Part shown: piece after piece, positions 24,887 to 34,071 of the stretch
Position numbering within the stretch: position 1 is the first letter of the stretch
How the letters are laid out: each line of letters opens with the position of its first letter
Virus record (IMG/VR): IMGVR_UViG_3300027736_000077
Location: 1-45,426 of that record
Source of the DNA: a virus
Length of the DNA: 45,426 bases
Strand: one strand, 5' to 3'
Notes under the pieces: generated by a model
The model's input: only the letters and a program-made list of their open reading frames with translations
Databases searched by the model: none
Told to the model about the DNA's origin: nothing
Translations under genes and position numbers: made by a program

Positions 24887-25381
24887 TTAAGCCAACTGTT
24901 CACGGTCTACCGAAGCAGGGCCAACACGGTCAGATGCATCCACAATCAAAGCGAACACACGGACAGAGCCAGCACTGAGAGTTGTAGTCTCAGTAACCAA
25001 CAGCAAGTCAATCGTATCAGCAGATTGCGAAACAATCGGATAGCCAGCAGTTGCTGGGGTTGCGTAAGTACCAGCAGTTGCTGAGCTTGTGACAGCAAAA
25101 GCCGACACATAAGCAGCAGCAGTTACGCCAGTTACACCCAAGCTCACTGTGCAGCTACCTGTAGCAGCAGTGATAACTTCGAAGCCAGCAGCCAACACAA
25201 TGGATTGTGCAGGAATTTGCAGAGCTTCGATGACATCAGCAGCAGCTAGGGCAGAACCCTTGGCTGTAACAGCAGCAGACCAGCTAACGGTATTCTCAAC
25301 CATATAGGGCATATTGCGAACAGAGCGAACTGGTTGCAGACCAGAACCAACAGCGTTAGAGAGAGTAGTAATAGTTGCCAT
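24887..25381 (-). CDS. capsid decoration or accessory head protein, 164 aa
   Basis: A small Ala/Thr/Val-rich, beta-rich protein directly downstream of the major capsid gene and upstream of a terminator, so it is co-expressed with the capsid. Position and size fit a head decoration or stabilisation protein. The N-terminus includes GLQPVRSVRNMPYMVENTVSW. No specific family recognised. Confidence 0.65.
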   Translation of the reverse strand: MATITTLSNAVGSGLQPVRSVRNMPYMVENTVSWSAAVTAKGSALAAADVIEALQIPAQSIVLAAGFEVITAATGSCTVSLGVTGVTAAAYVSAFAVTSSATAGTYATPATAGYPIVSQSADTIDLLLVTETTTLSAGSVRVFALIVDASDRVGPASVDREQLA

Positions 25382-25392
25382 TTAGTTTCTCC

Positions 25393-26463
25393 TTAAGCGA
25401 CATTGTACTTAGCAGTAGTAACAGCTTCAGGACGCAAGATTTTGCGACCATAGAGATGCATACCACGCACGATGTCAGCAAAGCTGTCCGTATCACGATA
25501 GGTTTCAGTCTTCGTGATTTGTTGGGCGGTAGCCACAGCAGCTTGGTGACCAGCAACGATAACGCCATAGTTGGAGTTTTGATTGCTAGAACCAGCAGTG
25601 CTTGGGCCTGTACCAACGCTGGGCAGGTTATTAGACACATACACTTTGAAACCGTGCAGGTTGTCGATGACCAAACCATTTTGCAGACCAGCACCACCGA
25701 AGAGGCTGTTCAACAAACGGCTGTCCTCATCCTTCAATAGTTCGATGAAGATGGGGTCAACAACCAACCAGCGACCATTGGTGTCAACAAACTGTTGATC
25801 CAGCAAACGGCCCATACGTGCAATCACTTGCAGAGGGGTAACGGTTGCGGTGGGAACAGTGGTTGCACCGGGAAGACGCAGGGCCAACGGAATCGAATGA
25901 TCACCAGCCGAAGCCGTAGTGATGCTAGAGAAGTCACTTTTCTTCAGCTTCATGGTGGTCAGCAATTCGTCAGAGCCAGCCTCAGTCAGAGCCTTAGTAC
26001 CGGGATAAGTGGTACGTGCGGTGCTGGCTTTGGTGTGCTTAGCGGTCTGTGCAAAACCTGCCAGATAGCCTAGAACGTCTTGGTCATACTGGTCACGCAA
26101 GCGATAAGCTGCACGATCAGAAGCCATTGTCATGAAGTTGACATGCGAGTGAGCAGCTTCAATGTCGTCAATCTTGAAAGCGTAGTAATTCGCTTGATCA
26201 ACAACAAGTGTGAAGTCCTCATCATTCAGATCCTGAGCAGTGATCTGTGTGCCACGAGCATAGCTCTGCACCGACACTTCGGGTTCTTTGATGATTTTAA
26301 CGCTGTCGCCCATGTTGGCGATTTCGCCGAAGTAATCATTGTTAGTGATGGCTTCGACAGTCGATGCTTTACGGAATGCAAGTTGTACTTGCTTGGAATA
26401 GATTACCGGCGAAAAATTACCATTGGGTAAATTGCCGTAACCCGTTGCCTTGGGAAATGCCAT
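25393..26463 (-). CDS. major capsid protein
   Basis: A 356-residue HK97-fold-type capsid protein of the podovirus kind. Segments include FSPVIYSKQVQLAFRK, EITNNDYFGEIANMGDSVKI-like early strands, QITAQDLNDEDFTLVVDQ and YYAFKIDDIEAAHSHV, the usual linker into the long helix, then RLRDQYDQDVLGYLAGF. A very strong Shine-Dalgarno (TAGGAGG) precedes the ATG, as expected for the most abundant protein. It follows the scaffold gene and has its own promoter in the leader. Confidence 0.9.
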   Translation of the reverse strand: MAFPKATGYGNLPNGNFSPVIYSKQVQLAFRKASTVEAITNNDYFGEIANMGDSVKIIKEPEVSVQSYARGTQITAQDLNDEDFTLVVDQANYYAFKIDDIEAAHSHVNFMTMASDRAAYRLRDQYDQDVLGYLAGFAQTAKHTKASTARTTYPGTKALTEAGSDELLTTMKLKKSDFSSITTASAGDHSIPLALRLPGATTVPTATVTPLQVIARMGRLLDQQFVDTNGRWLVVDPIFIELLKDEDSRLLNSLFGGAGLQNGLVIDNLHGFKVYVSNNLPSVGTGPSTAGSSNQNSNYGVIVAGHQAAVATAQQITKTETYRDTDSFADIVRGMHLYGRKILRPEAVTTAKYNVA

Positions 26464-26538
26464 GATGTATCCTCCTATAGATATTGGGCATATAATTAAA
26501 TACGCTTACATTACCACAGAGGCTGGTTTGTTTGGGTG

Positions 26539-26571
26539 TATATACTGCTGGGATGCCTCCCTTGGTATATA
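26539..26571 (-). promoter_or_regulatory. stem-loop in the capsid mRNA leader
   Basis: A 7-bp outer stem (TATATAC with GTATATA) with a further GGGA/TCCC stem inside, in the 5' leader of the capsid message. No T-tract follows on either strand, so it is not a classical terminator. It could affect stability of the capsid mRNA. Confidence 0.5.
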
Positions 26572-26697
26572 GGCCAATAAACTACAGGTAGTTCTGACAG
26601 TGTCTTTGTTTGCGTTACGTGTCGCACTATTTAGTTTGGGCTGTAAACAGCGTTGAAACCTAGTTTGACAAGGCCAGATAAATCCAGCCGTGCCAAA

Positions 26698-26727
26698 GTT
26701 ATAGCACTAAAAATGGGGCCGTGTCAA
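26698..26727 (-). promoter_or_regulatory. sigma70-type promoter for the capsid genes
   Basis: On the minus strand a perfect TTGACA is followed, after an 18-base spacer, by TATAAC (five of six). It lies in the gap between scaffold and capsid, giving a leader of about 230 bases. It would give extra transcription of capsid and accessory protein, ended by the terminator before the adaptor gene. Confidence 0.65.
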
Positions 26728-26730
26728 GCT

Positions 26731-27579
26731 TTATCTAGCTTTTCCACTCTTATCATAAATAAATTTACCAGATCGAATGGCTTTCGCAATGGCTTCCTGA
26801 TTAGCCTCATACTCTTGCGAAGTCATTTTCTCTACAACTGATTCATAAAAAGTCCCAAGATCTTCATTATCTGACGGACTAGACCGACTAGATCTTGTAT
26901 TTACACTTTCAGCCGCGCCCTTATTACTAGAGGGCTTAGCCTTGCTAATCTTCTTGTCAGCCTTATATAGGTCAATTGCACGGGATGCTGCACGAGCGTC
27001 TGTGTCATTCTCATACAAAGCGTTCTGTACCCACTTAGGCTGCTCATCAGCCCACTCATGGAACTCATCACTGTTACGGATGGTGTCAAAGTCGGGATGT
27101 GCTTGGAGTAGTTCCACTTCAGCCCGTTCTCTAGCACTTAGTTTTTCACGTTCGTCCAACTCTTTGAATCTCGCATCGAGAGCTTGGGTTTGTTCCTTAG
27201 CTTTCTTGATTGCAATTGTCTCAACAATCCTAGCGACATCAGGATAGGTTGCAGCCCACTCAGCCAACTCTTCTTCACTCTTAGGAAGCTCAATCTGTTT
27301 GGTAGTTGACTGCTGAAGTTGGCGCTGGAGATCATCAATTTGCTTTTTGAATTGACCCTCAAGCTGCTGTGTATGTCTACGCAAGTCTCCATAACGCTTT
27401 TTAAAGCTGCGCTCTTCAGCGTTGGTGGGCTCTTCGTTGTTATCTTCTGGCTTACTCTCAGTATTTCTTTTTTGCAGTTCTGCAAGCTCTTGTTCTTCTT
27501 CCTTAATTCGCTCATCATTCGCATTACGGGCTCCAAAAGAAACTTTCTGTTCTTGCTTTTCCATAACCATATCTGTCAT
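26731..27579 (-). CDS. scaffolding protein
   Basis: A 282-residue, highly charged, helical protein with coiled-coil stretches (LRRHTQQLEGQFKKQIDDLQ; KAKEQTQALDARFKELDERE) and a Ser-rich linker (about residues 220-238), ending in a short basic tail. The position between portal and major capsid and the composition are typical of podovirus scaffolds that guide capsid assembly. An AAAGGT ribosome site precedes the ATG. Confidence 0.85.
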   Translation of the reverse strand: MTDMVMEKQEQKVSFGARNANDERIKEEEQELAELQKRNTESKPEDNNEEPTNAEERSFKKRYGDLRRHTQQLEGQFKKQIDDLQRQLQQSTTKQIELPKSEEELAEWAATYPDVARIVETIAIKKAKEQTQALDARFKELDEREKLSARERAEVELLQAHPDFDTIRNSDEFHEWADEQPKWVQNALYENDTDARAASRAIDLYKADKKISKAKPSSNKGAAESVNTRSSRSSPSDNEDLGTFYESVVEKMTSQEYEANQEAIAKAIRSGKFIYDKSGKAR

Positions 27580-27697
27580 ATATACCTTTAAAGTTGGGGC
27601 TGTGCTGTAGCCAACGAAGTTGGGGAGTCAGGTAAGCCAATAATGGTGGGTAATTATTTACTATCTTCCAGCCCACCACTGGAGTAGATATTATATA
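27580..27697 (-). promoter_or_regulatory. scaffold leader with possible -10 and hairpin
   Basis: This short gap contains, on the minus strand, a perfect TATAAT (27690-27695) with no convincing -35 box, and an inverted repeat TGGTGGG/CCCACCA with a 21-base loop. A weak promoter or a structured leader are both possible. Confidence 0.3.
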
Positions 27698-29248
27698 CTA
27701 ACGGGAAGCAAATCCAGATTTTTTATTTGCAGATTTTTTATGGGGTTTGGATACTAAGCCGCCTTTAGCCATGCCGCCGGGGCCACCTTCACCTCCACCT
27801 TTACCACCACCATCACCGCCACCCTCGCCACCACCATCGCCGCCACTGGAGCCACCTTCACCAGTAGTGCCGCCCTCTTTTCCACCAAAGTTCATCCCGC
27901 CAACAGAGACAGATCCTGACTTACCATCAACGCTAGATTTTGAACCACCGCCAGAAGTTCTACCACTTACATCCATGCTTCTTGTGGCTGTTACTGATTG
28001 TGCTTTATCTTTATCGTCTTGAGCCTTAGCTGCTGCCAATCCAGCAGCAATTGCATCAGACTGTGTAGCGCCTGACAAGGCTGAATTAGCAGCGGCTTGA
28101 CCAGCGGCAGCTTGAGCAGCATCAGAATATCCAGCATTCTGTGCAGAAGCAGCGGCAGCGCTGGCAGCTACAGCGGCTTTACCGCCAGTGCCTGTTTCTC
28201 CTTCGGTGGCAGTTCGTGAAGCAGGGCCAAACGGGGTATTTCCTAAAGCGTCCGCAAGTCCATTGATTGGGGCAGTGTCAGAAAACTTCATATTGTAGTC
28301 TTTTGCTTTTTCTTCAGCCATCTTGCCTTCTATGGTTTGCTCAGCCTTGTAGCCAAAAACTGGGCCTATTCCAAGAACAGTACCAACAACCGCCCCAAAC
28401 AAACCGTTCATTACAGAAGCTTTATCAGCAGAGGCTACCCCTGTATCAGGATTAACAGAAATACTACCGAAGCCAAGATCCCCTAAAAGAGACTTGCCGC
28501 TAAAGGAACTTGAAGAAGTATCAGTGGTGGTAGTCTTTCCTGTGTCTGCCCCGCCTGTAGTGCCAGTAGGGCCACCACCAGAAGGGCCGGGGCCACCACC
28601 AGTTTTTACACTACCGCCTGTAACTGCCCCTGTAACTGAAGTATCAGCAGGTGTAGAAGAAGCAACGCCGGTCTTCATCGTATATCCCTCAGGAACATCA
28701 AGCTGAGGCTTTCCATTAATATAGGGAATATAGATTGCAGTTCCATCAGGTCTTTCAAAACGCACCATTTCAAAACCCTTTAGAGGGGCTCTGGCATATT
28801 TAGTTGCGTTGGCTGGATCAACGTAGGTAGAAGTAACTGCGCCACCAACATCATAATGACCAATCATTCCTCCAGTGGCATGAGCTTGAGCATGTTCTTT
28901 CTCCACCTCAGTCATCACTTCATCAAGGGTGCTATCAAAGTCATCCTCATGCAAAGCTTCAGCATCAGGAACTTCAGATGCATTACCCATCTGCCCAATG
29001 CTCTCCATCTTAGCAAGACCAGCCTTAGCTTCATCACGGAGCTTCATCAGATTGTTAAGACCAACGTAGCGAACAACGTCAGCAGAAAAAATAAACTCGC
29101 CTTCGCTGATCTTAGCATCTATGTCATCTCTTACTTCGGATTGAAGAGATCCAGCAGGAACATCATTACCAGAGACAGGATCTTTAGTTCCACCCTGATC
29201 TTTCATTCCACCCTCTGCCATCAGGGTTTGCATTTCATTGTTGTACAT
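27698..29248 (-). CDS. conserved structural protein with EGEFIFSADVV motif, 516 aa
   Basis: The N-terminus has MAEGGM, PAGSLQSEVRDDIDAKISEGEFIFSADVVRYVG and LMKLRDEAKAGLAKM, a block I associate with a protein next to the portal in several marine and freshwater podoviruses. A Gly/Thr/Ser-rich middle is followed by an Ala-rich helical region and a strikingly Gly-rich region (about residues 440-490). The end is GGMAKGGLVSKPHKK and a basic tail. The function is unknown; it lies between portal and scaffold, so a head assembly or virion role is likely. Confidence 0.65.
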   Translation of the reverse strand: MYNNEMQTLMAEGGMKDQGGTKDPVSGNDVPAGSLQSEVRDDIDAKISEGEFIFSADVVRYVGLNNLMKLRDEAKAGLAKMESIGQMGNASEVPDAEALHEDDFDSTLDEVMTEVEKEHAQAHATGGMIGHYDVGGAVTSTYVDPANATKYARAPLKGFEMVRFERPDGTAIYIPYINGKPQLDVPEGYTMKTGVASSTPADTSVTGAVTGGSVKTGGGPGPSGGGPTGTTGGADTGKTTTTDTSSSSFSGKSLLGDLGFGSISVNPDTGVASADKASVMNGLFGAVVGTVLGIGPVFGYKAEQTIEGKMAEEKAKDYNMKFSDTAPINGLADALGNTPFGPASRTATEGETGTGGKAAVAASAAAASAQNAGYSDAAQAAAGQAAANSALSGATQSDAIAAGLAAAKAQDDKDKAQSVTATRSMDVSGRTSGGGSKSSVDGKSGSVSVGGMNFGGKEGGTTGEGGSSGGDGGGEGGGDGGGKGGGEGGPGGMAKGGLVSKPHKKSANKKSGFASR

Positions 29249-29450
29249 CTATTTCATCCTTAAGATACTTAAGCTGACGAAGGGCCGCAATGGCTCCTTG
29301 TGCTTTAAACACATCTGCCAAATCAATGGCTTGCTCCAACTTGCGCTGGTGCTGCTCAATGTTGTAATCAAGCATATCAACAAAAGCCCCCCATTGAAGG
29401 GTGGAGCCTACTAAGCCTTTAAGCTTGGGGAGGTATAGCTTGTTGTACAT
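29235..29450 (-). CDS. small helical protein overlapping the portal end
   Basis: About 71 residues (MYNKLYLPKLKGLVG, then helices ending ALRQLKYLKDEIDVQQ). The ATG chosen has AAGGA about ten bases upstream; a GTG 21 codons earlier is an alternative and would overlap the portal by 95 bases. The stop overlaps the start of the next gene. Unknown function. Confidence 0.55.
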   Translation of the reverse strand: MYNKLYLPKLKGLVGSTLQWGAFVDMLDYNIEQHQRKLEQAIDLADVFKAQGAIAALRQLKYLKDEIDVQQ

Positions 29451-31494
29451 TGCCAGCAAATCCTTGTTCACCCGGCGCAGGTGCAGCACCCACTCCGATA
29501 TTTCCACCACCACCGCCTGTCATATCTTGTACTCCCGGTGGGCCAGCAACGCCTTGCTCAGGAACACCAGCAGGTGCAGGGGGTTGATTCTGTTGTAGAA
29601 GCGCTGCTTGACGCAAAGCCTCATCCATGTTGTTAGTAACCTTATCAGGATCAAGATCCATTGCCTTAGCAATCTCACGAATGATGTAGGGGAACTTAGC
29701 AAACGGCATGAGCGATTGCTGGCTAGCAATCTGCAAGAACTGCATCAAGCGCTGGCTTCTAACCTCATTAGCCATCAAACTTTCAGTTCCTCTTGCGCTC
29801 ACCTCAAGATCACCCTTGATGGTGGGATCAAAATCAAACTGCATATTGAAGCTGTAGAAAGCTTTACCCAGCGGCCCAAGCAGATAGTCATCAACATTCT
29901 TAATGACAGTCTTGATAGATCCAGCAGCAGCATTCATCAACATGCTGATACCAGAGGCAGTGCGTCCTACACCAGAGACACCTGTCTGTCCATGTGAGAA
30001 GGAAGATAGGCCAGTGGATTCATCAGCAAGCTGACGGGCCTTATCAAATAGCTGCATGTTCTCTTGAGACACGTTAGGAAACTTAGTCCCAAACAAAGAC
30101 TGACCCGGTGCGCCTCCTTGTCTGCGGAACACTTTGCCGGGGTACACTGACAAGTCTTGTCCGGGGACTAGATTAGTCTCATCAATCTCAAACACCAAGT
30201 TGCCAGACAGCACAGCATTGTCAACAGCCATACGCATGAAGCCATTCATCAGCGTCTGTGTATCATCCATGTTCTCACCAATACCAACACCAGCAAGAGA
30301 GTAGGGGTTTAGTTCGTAAGGAACAGCATAGTATGGAATCTTGGAAGGCTTGAAAGGATTCAAGACACAGCGCAAGATCTTGTCATTGCACCACCAGATG
30401 TTTGCTTGCAGTTCCCCTACGTCTTCAAACTCAGGAGGTACTTCAACTTCGTTTTCTTTGAGCAAACTGATATCTACATTGCCCCAATACTCCAATACTT
30501 CAAAGCGATCAATGGATGAGTTGTTGGCGTAGTCTTTGAGATCATCTTCCCAATACTTCTTGACATAGCCTTCACCTTCGCGGATAAGCTGATCAATTAC
30601 ATTCTTGCGGAAGTAAGGACGAGTCTTCAGTTTGCGTAACTGGGTGCGACTCATCTTGTGGCGCTCAATTACAAACTGGCAATCCTCTGTGTTGTTAGCA
30701 TCAGGATCCCAATAAAAATCCCAGATGGAAACATGTGAAGCTTCTGGTACAGTTTTGATCAGGGGGCTGTATGTACCATCATCATTCCACTTGGGATATT
30801 CTTTGTTGGTAGCAAACGGGCCTTTCATGACACCTGTTCCAAACAGGGCCATCTCAAAAGCTGTAGAGCGCAGATGCTTACTAGCTCCGCTCTCATCCAA
30901 CTGATCATGGATCTTCTTCTCCATCTTCTTAGCTGCAACCATTGCAGGTTCAAAGGTGGCTGAGGTGGGAGTCTTACCCGGCCCCATCTTCAATCCCTTG
31001 ATGTCCTTTAGATCATCTTTCAAACCACCCAACATATCTTCGATGTTGTCTAGGGTGAATCCCTTAGGAATATTTGCAGATGCTTCTGGGCCATAAGGAA
31101 TCTCTGCTGGCTTAGCTTGATCTTTAGCATCAAAGCTAACAGAATCAGCCACGCCATCAGGTAACACTGTGGGATCAACGCTCAGGGGAAACTTATTTCC
31201 AGTAAACAAAACATCAATGACTTGCCCATAAGCAGCAAGCACTTTAGTCTTTGTCACCTTAATGAATACACGGGACTTCTCAGTTTCTGTGAACTGAACA
31301 TCAGGACTGTACAGACCACGATAGTTTCTGTACGCTTTCAGCCAACGGATCTCATCTGTCCTACGATATGTCTCAGACTTAGTATAGCGCTGCTCAATAA
31401 AGTCAATGAGGCCAGAGCCTTCTGTGGACTCGTCCTCAATATCTTTAGCATCAGCTAGAGCAAGCTCTTTACTATCTGTCGGTTTCTGTTCCAT
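29419..31494 (-). CDS. portal protein
   Basis: A 691-residue portal of the podovirus type, forming the dodecameric DNA-entry channel. Typical parts are the N-terminal RYTKSETYRRTDEIRWLKAYRNYRGLYS region, the wing and clip region with KTVPEASHVSIWDFYWDPDANNTEDCQFVIERH, and the later stem/crown helices (DYLLGPLGKAFYSFNMQFDFD, then NEVRSQRLMQFLQIASQQSLMPFAKFPYI). A Pro/Gly-rich tail ends the protein. The ATG is just after the large terminase stop; an earlier TTG in the same frame is less likely. Confidence 0.88.
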   Translation of the reverse strand: MEQKPTDSKELALADAKDIEDESTEGSGLIDFIEQRYTKSETYRRTDEIRWLKAYRNYRGLYSPDVQFTETEKSRVFIKVTKTKVLAAYGQVIDVLFTGNKFPLSVDPTVLPDGVADSVSFDAKDQAKPAEIPYGPEASANIPKGFTLDNIEDMLGGLKDDLKDIKGLKMGPGKTPTSATFEPAMVAAKKMEKKIHDQLDESGASKHLRSTAFEMALFGTGVMKGPFATNKEYPKWNDDGTYSPLIKTVPEASHVSIWDFYWDPDANNTEDCQFVIERHKMSRTQLRKLKTRPYFRKNVIDQLIREGEGYVKKYWEDDLKDYANNSSIDRFEVLEYWGNVDISLLKENEVEVPPEFEDVGELQANIWWCNDKILRCVLNPFKPSKIPYYAVPYELNPYSLAGVGIGENMDDTQTLMNGFMRMAVDNAVLSGNLVFEIDETNLVPGQDLSVYPGKVFRRQGGAPGQSLFGTKFPNVSQENMQLFDKARQLADESTGLSSFSHGQTGVSGVGRTASGISMLMNAAAGSIKTVIKNVDDYLLGPLGKAFYSFNMQFDFDPTIKGDLEVSARGTESLMANEVRSQRLMQFLQIASQQSLMPFAKFPYIIREIAKAMDLDPDKVTNNMDEALRQAALLQQNQPPAPAGVPEQGVAGPPGVQDMTGGGGGNIGVGAAPAPGEQGFAGNVQQAIPPQA

Positions 31495-31495
31495 A

Positions 31496-33082
31496 TCAAT
31501 ATCCAAAAGTTTTATCTGCCATACGCATACCTGTATGCGAAGTTGTCAGAGGGTTATAGTCAAACAGACTACTCCGGGGTCTACTCATTATCCCATATCT
31601 AATTGCATCGTACAGATGATCTTCAGCCTTTGTATCAATATCCTCAGGATTCTTCTTATCCAAAGGAATGATTGGAAGCTGTGCAATTATGTTCGTACAG
31701 TTACTAGTTATAACCATACGAGGCTCATCTGTAAACGTATCTACTTGCAAACGCTTGTGAAGTTGCTGCTTTCCAGCTATGCGGCTACCAGCACTACGAT
31801 CTGCTGGCCTCCAACGGCATCCTTCTTGTATCATCTGCTCAGCCAAGGAGGGGCCAGTGTCACCGCGCCTAGCCCAGCAGCTACTATCTAGCACACCATA
31901 GCGCATAGGCCCATCATTAACCTCTGCTGCCAGCACCATCTTCGCCAAATCTTTAGCCAACACCTTAGAGACGTACAATTCTCTGTAGATGACTAGCTGA
32001 TCGCTAGGAGATACAGCAAACCACACCACAGCGCTGTAGCTTCCATACCCATAGTCCGCAGATCTGAACTTAGTCCAGTTGCCGGGTATGTCAAACGAAG
32101 GAACAACGTGTATTTGCCTGTTAAACTCAGGGAATGCTGCGCCTTCTGCTACATCCCAGTTACCTTCTAGCAGTTGTTTCCTCTGATGCTCTGGCAAAGA
32201 CAGCAGCATCGTCTCATAATCACCAGTTTCTGCCAGATATGGGTTATCTGCTAGCATTGCGGGGATGAACCTACGCTTAAATAGGGGTTGTCCCTCTCTA
32301 CTGTGTCCTCTGGGATACACTAAAGTCTGACTTGTCTCAATATCCGTAGCCCAGAAGGGCTTCCCAGCCGGTGCTGGGTCAATAAACATCTTCTTCACCC
32401 AAGCATGACCGGGGCCACCGGGGTTGGTGGTGGCTCTCATGTATATCGACAGGTCAGACGCTGGTGTACGCAAGCGAGAACGCATATAGTTCCACGCAAA
32501 CGGCGTATGCCACTGTGTCAACTCATCAAAACCAATCCAGCTAAAGGCCAAACCCTGATAACGCAGTACATCCTCGTCTCTATCTAGATAGGACATCCAC
32601 AATCTAGCCCCACTTGGAGCTTGCCACTGCATCTTTCGCTCACTCCATTTGATGCCGGGGTAGATCTTGGGATATATCTCTTGGCTTTTCCATACCAACT
32701 CACGCAATTCCTCTGTCGTGTGACGCAAAAGCAGCCCAGAAAACTGTGGATGACCCATATATCTGAGCGGATCAGCCAACATAGCGTAGCTTTTACCACC
32801 ACCAGCAGCACCTCCGTACAAAACTTCCCTCTCGCCAGCAGCTAAGAAGAAGGTTTGTGGCCCAGCATTGGGCTTGAAGATGATGTTCTGTGCTTCTATC
32901 TCATTCAATGGTACTTCTGGAGAAAGACTCTCTGGTGTCTCTATATTTTCCTGAGTGGAAGTAACCGCTATCTTGGGCTGTTCCAGTTCTTTCTTCGTAC
33001 TCTTCGGCTTTCCTAAGGGCTTTTTCGTACCTTTCGGTAAGCTTGCGGTAAGTTGAAGCCTTTCTCTTGTGGGATTGCTCAT
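31496..33082 (-). CDS. terminase large subunit (DNA packaging ATPase/nuclease)
   Basis: Walker A is GGAAGGGKS (residues 90-98), Walker B FSWIGFDELTQW (D187, E188), with RATTNPGGPGHAWVK as coupling region. The C-terminal RNase H-like nuclease has aspartates at FRSADYGYGS, GVLDSSCW and EDHLYDAIRYG. It cuts concatemeric DNA and drives it through the portal. The ATG start overlaps the upstream small gene by 182 bases; an in-frame TTG at L59 (AGAAG upstream) would remove almost all overlap and give about 470 residues, a common family length. The true start is unresolved. Confidence 0.93.
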   Translation of the reverse strand: MSNPTRERLQLTASLPKGTKKPLGKPKSTKKELEQPKIAVTSTQENIETPESLSPEVPLNEIEAQNIIFKPNAGPQTFFLAAGEREVLYGGAAGGGKSYAMLADPLRYMGHPQFSGLLLRHTTEELRELVWKSQEIYPKIYPGIKWSERKMQWQAPSGARLWMSYLDRDEDVLRYQGLAFSWIGFDELTQWHTPFAWNYMRSRLRTPASDLSIYMRATTNPGGPGHAWVKKMFIDPAPAGKPFWATDIETSQTLVYPRGHSREGQPLFKRRFIPAMLADNPYLAETGDYETMLLSLPEHQRKQLLEGNWDVAEGAAFPEFNRQIHVVPSFDIPGNWTKFRSADYGYGSYSAVVWFAVSPSDQLVIYRELYVSKVLAKDLAKMVLAAEVNDGPMRYGVLDSSCWARRGDTGPSLAEQMIQEGCRWRPADRSAGSRIAGKQQLHKRLQVDTFTDEPRMVITSNCTNIIAQLPIIPLDKKNPEDIDTKAEDHLYDAIRYGIMSRPRSSLFDYNPLTTSHTGMRMADKTFGY

Positions 33083-33353
33083 GTTTAATTCGTTTAGCTA
33101 AGCCTACATGACTTATTGATCTACCTGTCTGTGTCGAAAGCCATGCTGCCACTTGCCTCATGGAATACTGTTTAAGAAATACCTTAGCCTTTTCTAAGAA
33201 ATCAAGCTCTAAAGGGATTGGTGCTAGCCAGCCTTCTTCGTCATCATCCTTATAACCGAAGGGTATGGTTCTACCCATCTTGGGTATCCTTACATATTCC
33301 TTCTTGTCAGGGGGCTGGGGTAGTATCCACTTACCTAAACCCAGTTCCTTCAT
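32901..33353 (-). CDS. helix-turn-helix packaging-region protein
   Basis: A 150-residue basic protein. Residues about 55-95 (FLEKAKVFLKQYSMRQVAAW, LSTQTGRSISHVGLAKRIK) look like a DNA-binding helix-turn-helix, followed by a charged helical tail. The start is TAATG-coupled to the small-terminase stop, and its end overlaps the terminase start. It may recognise the packaging site together with the small terminase, or regulate packaging; inference. Confidence 0.65.
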   Translation of the reverse strand: MKELGLGKWILPQPPDKKEYVRIPKMGRTIPFGYKDDDEEGWLAPIPLELDFLEKAKVFLKQYSMRQVAAWLSTQTGRSISHVGLAKRIKHEQSHKRKASTYRKLTERYEKALRKAEEYEERTGTAQDSGYFHSGKYRDTRESFSRSTIE

Positions 33354-33721
33354 TAGTCTTCCTCTTTATCCTTGGCTGGCAAGATCATCACGCCATTGGT
33401 TGCTTCCACTTGAATCTTGTCAGTCTTACCAAGTCCTGCTCTGTCTAACAAATCTTTGGCTGCACTCATCTTCTCCTTGAGGCCAAGCTCTGTAGGATCA
33501 TCAATACCGCTTACCATAGCCATAGCAGCCTTAGGCGCATTCATTGCGATGAAAAGCTGGGTAGCCTCAATGATCTCTTCTTTAAGATAGTTGGTAAGCA
33601 AGCGCGTACTATAGCCACGAGAAAAACCAGCCATCTCTTTCGCCTTGTTGAGACTACCACCAGCTTCATCGAATAGTACCTCTAGAAATTTCTTATGTTG
33701 TTCTGATAATTCTTTTGCCAT
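33353..33721 (-). CDS. terminase small subunit
   Basis: A 122-residue protein with an N-terminal DNA-binding region (HKKFLEVLFDEAGGSLNKAKEMAGFSRGYSTRLLTNYLKEEI: a helix-turn-helix of the kind found in small terminases) and a C-terminal helical oligomerisation part (LGLKEKMSAAKDLLDRAGLGKTDK). Located upstream of the large terminase. It should select the packaging site on phage DNA. Confidence 0.78.
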   Translation of the reverse strand: MAKELSEQHKKFLEVLFDEAGGSLNKAKEMAGFSRGYSTRLLTNYLKEEIIEATQLFIAMNAPKAAMAMVSGIDDPTELGLKEKMSAAKDLLDRAGLGKTDKIQVEATNGVMILPAKDKEED

Positions 33722-33729
33722 GTTCTTCC

Positions 33730-34071
33730 TTATGGGTTCACTGTAACGAAGTCTTCACTAACTCTGATGGACACTGTGATGGATGACCCAGCACTAGCTA
33801 GTCCTCTAATCTTATCTCTTGGTGCTAAGTAGAAAGCATTGGTTAGTTGTAACACACTATTGGGTTCCATGCGTACATTGGTAGCAATTGCGTAGTAGGT
33901 GGTAGATAGGACTTGGTACCAATCTAGAGAAAAAGTAACAGGTAATGAAGATGTGTTACTTATAACGACACTTTCCACAGTGGATCTGAAACTTGTAGGT
34001 ACAGTGTATACATCTTGATTGCTGGTAGTAAGCACCAGCCCCACTGTTCTATTCTTATTTGTTGTAGCCAT
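33730..34071 (-). CDS. small beta-rich virion protein, 113 aa
   Basis: A protein of mainly beta character (VGLVLTTSNQDVYTVPTSFRSTVESVVISNTSSLPVTFSLDW). The sequence resembles small phage proteins placed near head or tail genes. It is coupled by TAATG to the large beta-rich protein upstream. Unrecognised family. Confidence 0.55.
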   Translation of the reverse strand: MATTNKNRTVGLVLTTSNQDVYTVPTSFRSTVESVVISNTSSLPVTFSLDWYQVLSTTYYAIATNVRMEPNSVLQLTNAFYLAPRDKIRGLASAGSSITVSIRVSEDFVTVNP

